Source: Bacteroidota bacterium
Lineage (GTDB): Bacteria > Bacteroidota > Bacteroidia > Chitinophagales > Chitinophagaceae
DNA: 64,000 nt
Direction: 5' to 3'
NCBI GenBank assembly: GCA_023424015.1
Contig: JAFAEM010000039.1
Span: forward strand, 1 to 64,000
This document shows positions 61,361 through 64,000 of this stretch, in pieces (positions within the stretch are counted from its first letter, which is position 1; every line of letters starts with the position of its first letter). The notes beneath the pieces are model-generated. The model had not been told where the DNA came from. It made no database searches and saw only the letters and a program-made list of their open reading frames with translations. The position numbers and the translations under genes were made by a program.

Positions 61361-62155
61361 TTATACTGCGACTGGAGCTTTAATGGCCGGGTGTGACTGG
61401 TAATGCTCCAACGTAAAATCTTCGAACCTGAAATCAAAGATATTATTAACCGCCGGGTTTAGCTTCATGACGGGAAGAGGAAAAGGATCACGACTTAATT
61501 GCAGTTTCACCTGCTCCATATGATTGCTGTAGATGTGTACATCACCAAAAGTATGAACAAATTCACCCGGCTCGAGTTCACAAACCTGGGCAATCATCAT
61601 CGTCAATAATGCATATGAAGCGATATTGAAAGGCACACCAAGGAAAACATCTGCACTACGTTGATAAAGCTGGCAGCTTAGCTTGCCGTCGGCTACGTAA
61701 AACTGGAATAAAGTATGACAGGGCATCAACGCCATTTCTGGGAGATCGGCTACATTCCATGCGCTGATGATCAACCTGCGGCTGTCAGGATTCTTTTTTA
61801 TTTGGTCGATGAGGTCGCTAACCTGGTCTACAACGATCCCGTTTTTTCCCTCCCAGCTTCGCCATTGCTTGCCGTAAACAGGGCCAAGTTCTCCCTGCTC
61901 ATCGGCCCACTCATCCCAGATCTTTACACCATGTTCTTTCAGGTAAGCAATATTTGTTTCTCCCTTCAGGAACCATAACAGTTCATGAATAATACTTTTA
62001 AGGTGTACTTTCTTGGTCGTAACAAGGGGAAATCCTTTTTGCAGATCAAATCGGAGCTGGTACCCAAAGCAGCTTTTTGTACCGGTACCGGTACGATCCG
62101 TTTTATCAGTGCCTTGATCCAATATATGCTGGAGAAGTCCTAGATATTGTCGCAT
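61361..62155 (-). CDS. thyA: Thymidylate synthase
   Basis: A 264-residue enzyme that makes dTMP from dUMP with methylene-tetrahydrofolate. The nucleophile is C146 in MALMPCHTLFQF; DSRRLIISAWN, DVFLGVPFNIASYALL and HTFGDVHIYSNH are all present. Length matches the E. coli enzyme. First gene of a thyA-folA unit. Confidence 0.98.
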   Translation of the reverse strand: MRQYLGLLQHILDQGTDKTDRTGTGTKSCFGYQLRFDLQKGFPLVTTKKVHLKSIIHELLWFLKGETNIAYLKEHGVKIWDEWADEQGELGPVYGKQWRSWEGKNGIVVDQVSDLIDQIKKNPDSRRLIISAWNVADLPEMALMPCHTLFQFYVADGKLSCQLYQRSADVFLGVPFNIASYALLTMMIAQVCELEPGEFVHTFGDVHIYSNHMEQVKLQLSRDPFPLPVMKLNPAVNNIFDFRFEDFTLEHYQSHPAIKAPVAV

Positions 62156-62242
62156 GGCCGCAATTTAATAAGAAACAAGGCAGCCAGATGCGATTATTCC
62201 CTGCTGTGAGGAAAATGTGAATGTTCAAATTCCGAGTCCCTA

Positions 62243-62260
62243 TCCCGATAACTATCGGAA
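62243..62260. repeat. Second copy of the TCCCGATA palindrome
   Basis: TCCCGATAACTATCGGAA differs at two positions from the perfect palindrome at 28626-28643. It lies just after the stop of the coiled-coil gene and before thyA, so it may be part of a transcript end. Confidence 0.7.
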
Positions 62261-62268
62261 ATTACCAA

Positions 62269-63216
62269 TCAACCCCATTCCCCCACTCGTGTTAAGTCCT
62301 GCCTGGCTGCCATTTGAAGTTGTTGTTCGGCTATCTGCTCTTCCTTCGCACAAAGTTCTACCTGGAGCTTGTCAACCATTTCTTTTTGGTGAAGAAGTTC
62401 TTTCTCAAGATTATTATTAAGTTGGGTTAGTATTTTATACTGGTTCCTGCTTTCTGCCAATTCTTCCTGCAACCGCGATTTTTCATTGACCAGTTCATGC
62501 TGCCTGATGATGCGTTGCTCCAATTGATATTGCAGGTAATCGGCCTGTGTTTTTTTCTCATCCAGAACGTCCTGCAAATATTGGTGTTCGGCCACCTTAT
62601 CTCTTAGCGAACGGTTTTCCTCTTTCCAACGTTCAACGATCACATCCTTTTCCCAGCCTGAAGCATTTTGAATGGCAAGCTGATCCTGCAACAGTTTATT
62701 TTCTTCCTCCAGGCTTTTGAAGGCTTGATTCAACTGTTCGAGTTTGGCCAGCATCTCTTCCTTCTCCGACTTGTGTTGTGCTCCCAGCTGGTCAATTTCT
62801 TCCTGCAACTGTCTTGGCAGCTTTTCCTGGCTTTTCATCAGTCTTTCATTTTTGTTTTTAAAATGTGCAACAGCGTAACCCGCCATTGACCGATATCGGC
62901 TTTCAAGTTTTTCAAAGTCGTGATGTAAAGCGGTAAACCGGGCATGAGATAAAGTCAGCTGGCTTTTATACTCGCTGATCAGGGGCGAGTGATCAAAACA
63001 AACAAACTCTCCGTCACCCTTGGTATAACCCACCAGTTCAGGTGAACCTAACATGAGCTTCTGTAAGGGATCGATAACGGGTTCATCCAGTTTTTTTCGC
63101 CTGTAATGGAAAAAAATTGTTAGCGCAATCGCCAGGAATAAAACAGGAATTAAAATCCAGCTAATGATCTGCAGGAACTGCATAAAATCGAATGACGCAC
63201 CAGTGGCCAGGAACAT
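62269..63216 (-). CDS. Membrane-anchored coiled-coil protein
   Basis: A 315-residue protein with an N-terminal transmembrane helix (IISWILIPVLFLAIALTIFF, residues 14-33), a basic stretch (HYRRKKLDEP), a short region that contains GSPELVGYTKGDGEFVCFDH, and a long coiled coil from about residue 85 to 310 (many Leu/Glu/Gln heptads). The topology resembles divisome or envelope scaffold proteins, but I recognise no family. It may be read with PRODH upstream. Confidence 0.78.
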   Translation of the reverse strand: MFLATGASFDFMQFLQIISWILIPVLFLAIALTIFFHYRRKKLDEPVIDPLQKLMLGSPELVGYTKGDGEFVCFDHSPLISEYKSQLTLSHARFTALHHDFEKLESRYRSMAGYAVAHFKNKNERLMKSQEKLPRQLQEEIDQLGAQHKSEKEEMLAKLEQLNQAFKSLEEENKLLQDQLAIQNASGWEKDVIVERWKEENRSLRDKVAEHQYLQDVLDEKKTQADYLQYQLEQRIIRQHELVNEKSRLQEELAESRNQYKILTQLNNNLEKELLHQKEMVDKLQVELCAKEEQIAEQQLQMAARQDLTRVGEWG

Positions 63217-63350
63217 TGCTCAAAAAATTTTGAGTAAAAATTTTACATAAACAGATTTTAACAGGGTTGGATATAAAAAATCAGCGATGTACAGGTGGGA
63301 CGCTGACCACTTACCGAAATTCTTCAATATAAACGCAAATGAACCGCTCT

Positions 63351-63377
63351 GCAACAGGATAACCTTCATCCTGTTGC
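63351..63377. other. Perfect 10-bp stem-loop in the gap between PRODH and the coiled-coil gene
   Basis: GCAACAGGAT (63351-63360) and ATCCTGTTGC (63368-63377) pair perfectly around a 7-nt loop. There is no T tract on the minus strand, so it is more likely an RNA structure or operator than a standard terminator. The remaining gap 63217-63477 holds no ORF; a second short inverted pair (CTCAAAA/TTTTGAG) lies at 63219-63234. Confidence 0.6.
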
Positions 63378-63477
63378 CCTGTCATTTCAAGAATAGTACC
63401 AAAAGACGTTAAAATGCAGCGCGTTGCAGGTAATATTATTCACATTGGAGTATGTTGTAATAGAAGCGGGTCCAATA

Positions 63478-64000
63478 TTACTTCCGGGCGGCCCGTCTTT
63501 GAAGTTCTTTCCGGATCAGCATAAGTTCACGTCCGGTCTGGCCCTCAACTGAACTATTTTCCTGGGCTCTGCGCATAAGGTAGGGTATCACATCACCAAT
63601 TGGTCCAAACGGCAGGTATTTGCTTACGCTGCACCCGGCATGAGCAAGGTTAAATGTTATATTATCACTCATCCCATAAAGCTGGCTGAAATGTACATGG
63701 GAGTGATTGAGCGGCAATCCCTTTTGTTGTAATAATTGGGTGGTCAGCAGGTTGCTGTATTCATTGTGTGAAGCAACGATCAGGGCGATACGGTTGAGAT
63801 GATCAACACAAAACCTAACGGCATCGTTATAGTCGCGGTCGCAACTTTCCTTATTGGGCTGAATGGGTGATGGATAATTATTATCGGCAGCCCGCTGTCT
63901 TTCTTTTTCCATATAAGCTCCCCTTACGAGCTTGGCTCCGAGGATAAAGTTTCGCTCTTCCGCCGCAGCAAAACTATCTTTTAAAAACGCCAGTCGGTCG
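63478..64000 (-). CDS. Proline dehydrogenase, C-terminal part (runs off the window)
   Basis: The reading frame is open to the window edge; about 174 residues are visible. GAKLVRGAYMEKERQRA is the FAD-linked proline dehydrogenase signature, followed by SHNEYSNLL, FSQLYGMSDNITFNLA and KYLPFGPIGDVIPYLMRRAQEN. The last is the barrel end that contacts proline and FAD. The Met in the signature is internal, not a start. The enzyme oxidises proline to pyrroline-5-carboxylate. The N-terminal half lies outside the window. Confidence 0.92.
   Translation of the reverse strand, partial: DRLAFLKDSFAAAEERNFILGAKLVRGAYMEKERQRAADNNYPSPIQPNKESCDRDYNDAVRFCVDHLNRIALIVASHNEYSNLLTTQLLQQKGLPLNHSHVHFSQLYGMSDNITFNLAHAGCSVSKYLPFGPIGDVIPYLMRRAQENSSVEGQTGRELMLIRKELQRRAARK

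Overview
The window looks like chromosomal DNA from a Bacteroidota bacterium, most likely of the Chitinophagaceae type. The evidence is type IX secretion (T9SS) C-terminal sorting domains, many short lipoprotein signals, TAnnTTTG -7 promoter boxes instead of sigma70 -10 boxes, an epimerase-type threonine dehydrogenase, an Mrp protein with the TPAELPEN variant, and short tandem repeats at gene ends. I see no rRNA, tRNA, phage, insertion sequence or CRISPR array. Genes are dense, and most are housekeeping or catabolic.

Layout. 0-3.7 kb: a lipoprotein polysaccharide deacetylase, then an ECF sigma factor / putative anti-sigma / secreted beta-repeat protein operon. 3.9-14.7 kb: a glycan- and surface-directed block with a GH20-like glycosidase, a large cohesin/DUF4082 T9SS-sorted protein, a second T9SS protein joining a DUF4832-like barrel to three DUF4082 domains, and a lipoprotein paralogue of that barrel. 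14.8-24.5 kb: free-Met sulfoxide reductase, acylphosphatase, threonine dehydrogenase, kdsA, a DHFR-like protein, lolA, ftsK, an orphan 7TM histidine kinase, DUF423 and shikimate kinase. 24.5-39.5 kb: an aromatic amino-acid catabolic region with glutaryl-CoA dehydrogenase, pyrF, KMO, kynureninase, a RidA-type deaminase, a small lipoprotein, 2-aminomuconate semialdehyde dehydrogenase, an SDR without the usual catalytic Tyr/Lys, HAAO, ACMSD, then a GDPD, PaiB-like, Mrp and 3-hydroxybutyryl-CoA dehydrogenase. 39.7-64 kb: P1 peptidase, a secreted Gfo/Idh oxidoreductase, ribD, prmC, exbBD, SPFH, OmpA, pepT, slyD, namZ-fmt, a LysM protein, an rRNA methyltransferase, the split transhydrogenase pntA1-pntA2-pntB, thyA-folA, a coiled-coil membrane protein and the C-terminal half of proline dehydrogenase.

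How the genes fit together. KMO, KynU, HAAO, ACMSD, AMSDH and the RidA deaminase form a near-complete route from kynurenine through 3-hydroxyanthranilate to 2-aminomuconate and 4-oxalocrotonate. Glutaryl-CoA dehydrogenase and 3-hydroxybutyryl-CoA dehydrogenase on either side suggest that the carbon continues through 2-oxoadipate and glutaryl-CoA to acetyl-CoA. Tryptophan dioxygenase, kynurenine formamidase, the 4-oxalocrotonate reductase step and 2-oxoadipate dehydrogenase are not identified here. The degenerate SDR at the head of the operon is a candidate for the missing double-bond reduction, which is an inference only.

Other structure. Arrays of 7-8 bp tandem repeats sit on or directly against the stop codons of four genes, and in pntA1 and pntA2 repeat DNA encodes the last residues of the protein. 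A 10-bp-phased array of GTTGAA/TTCAAC motifs lies between HAAO and ACMSD. Several -7 boxes end only 4-6 nt before the start codon, which points to leaderless or near-leaderless mRNAs.
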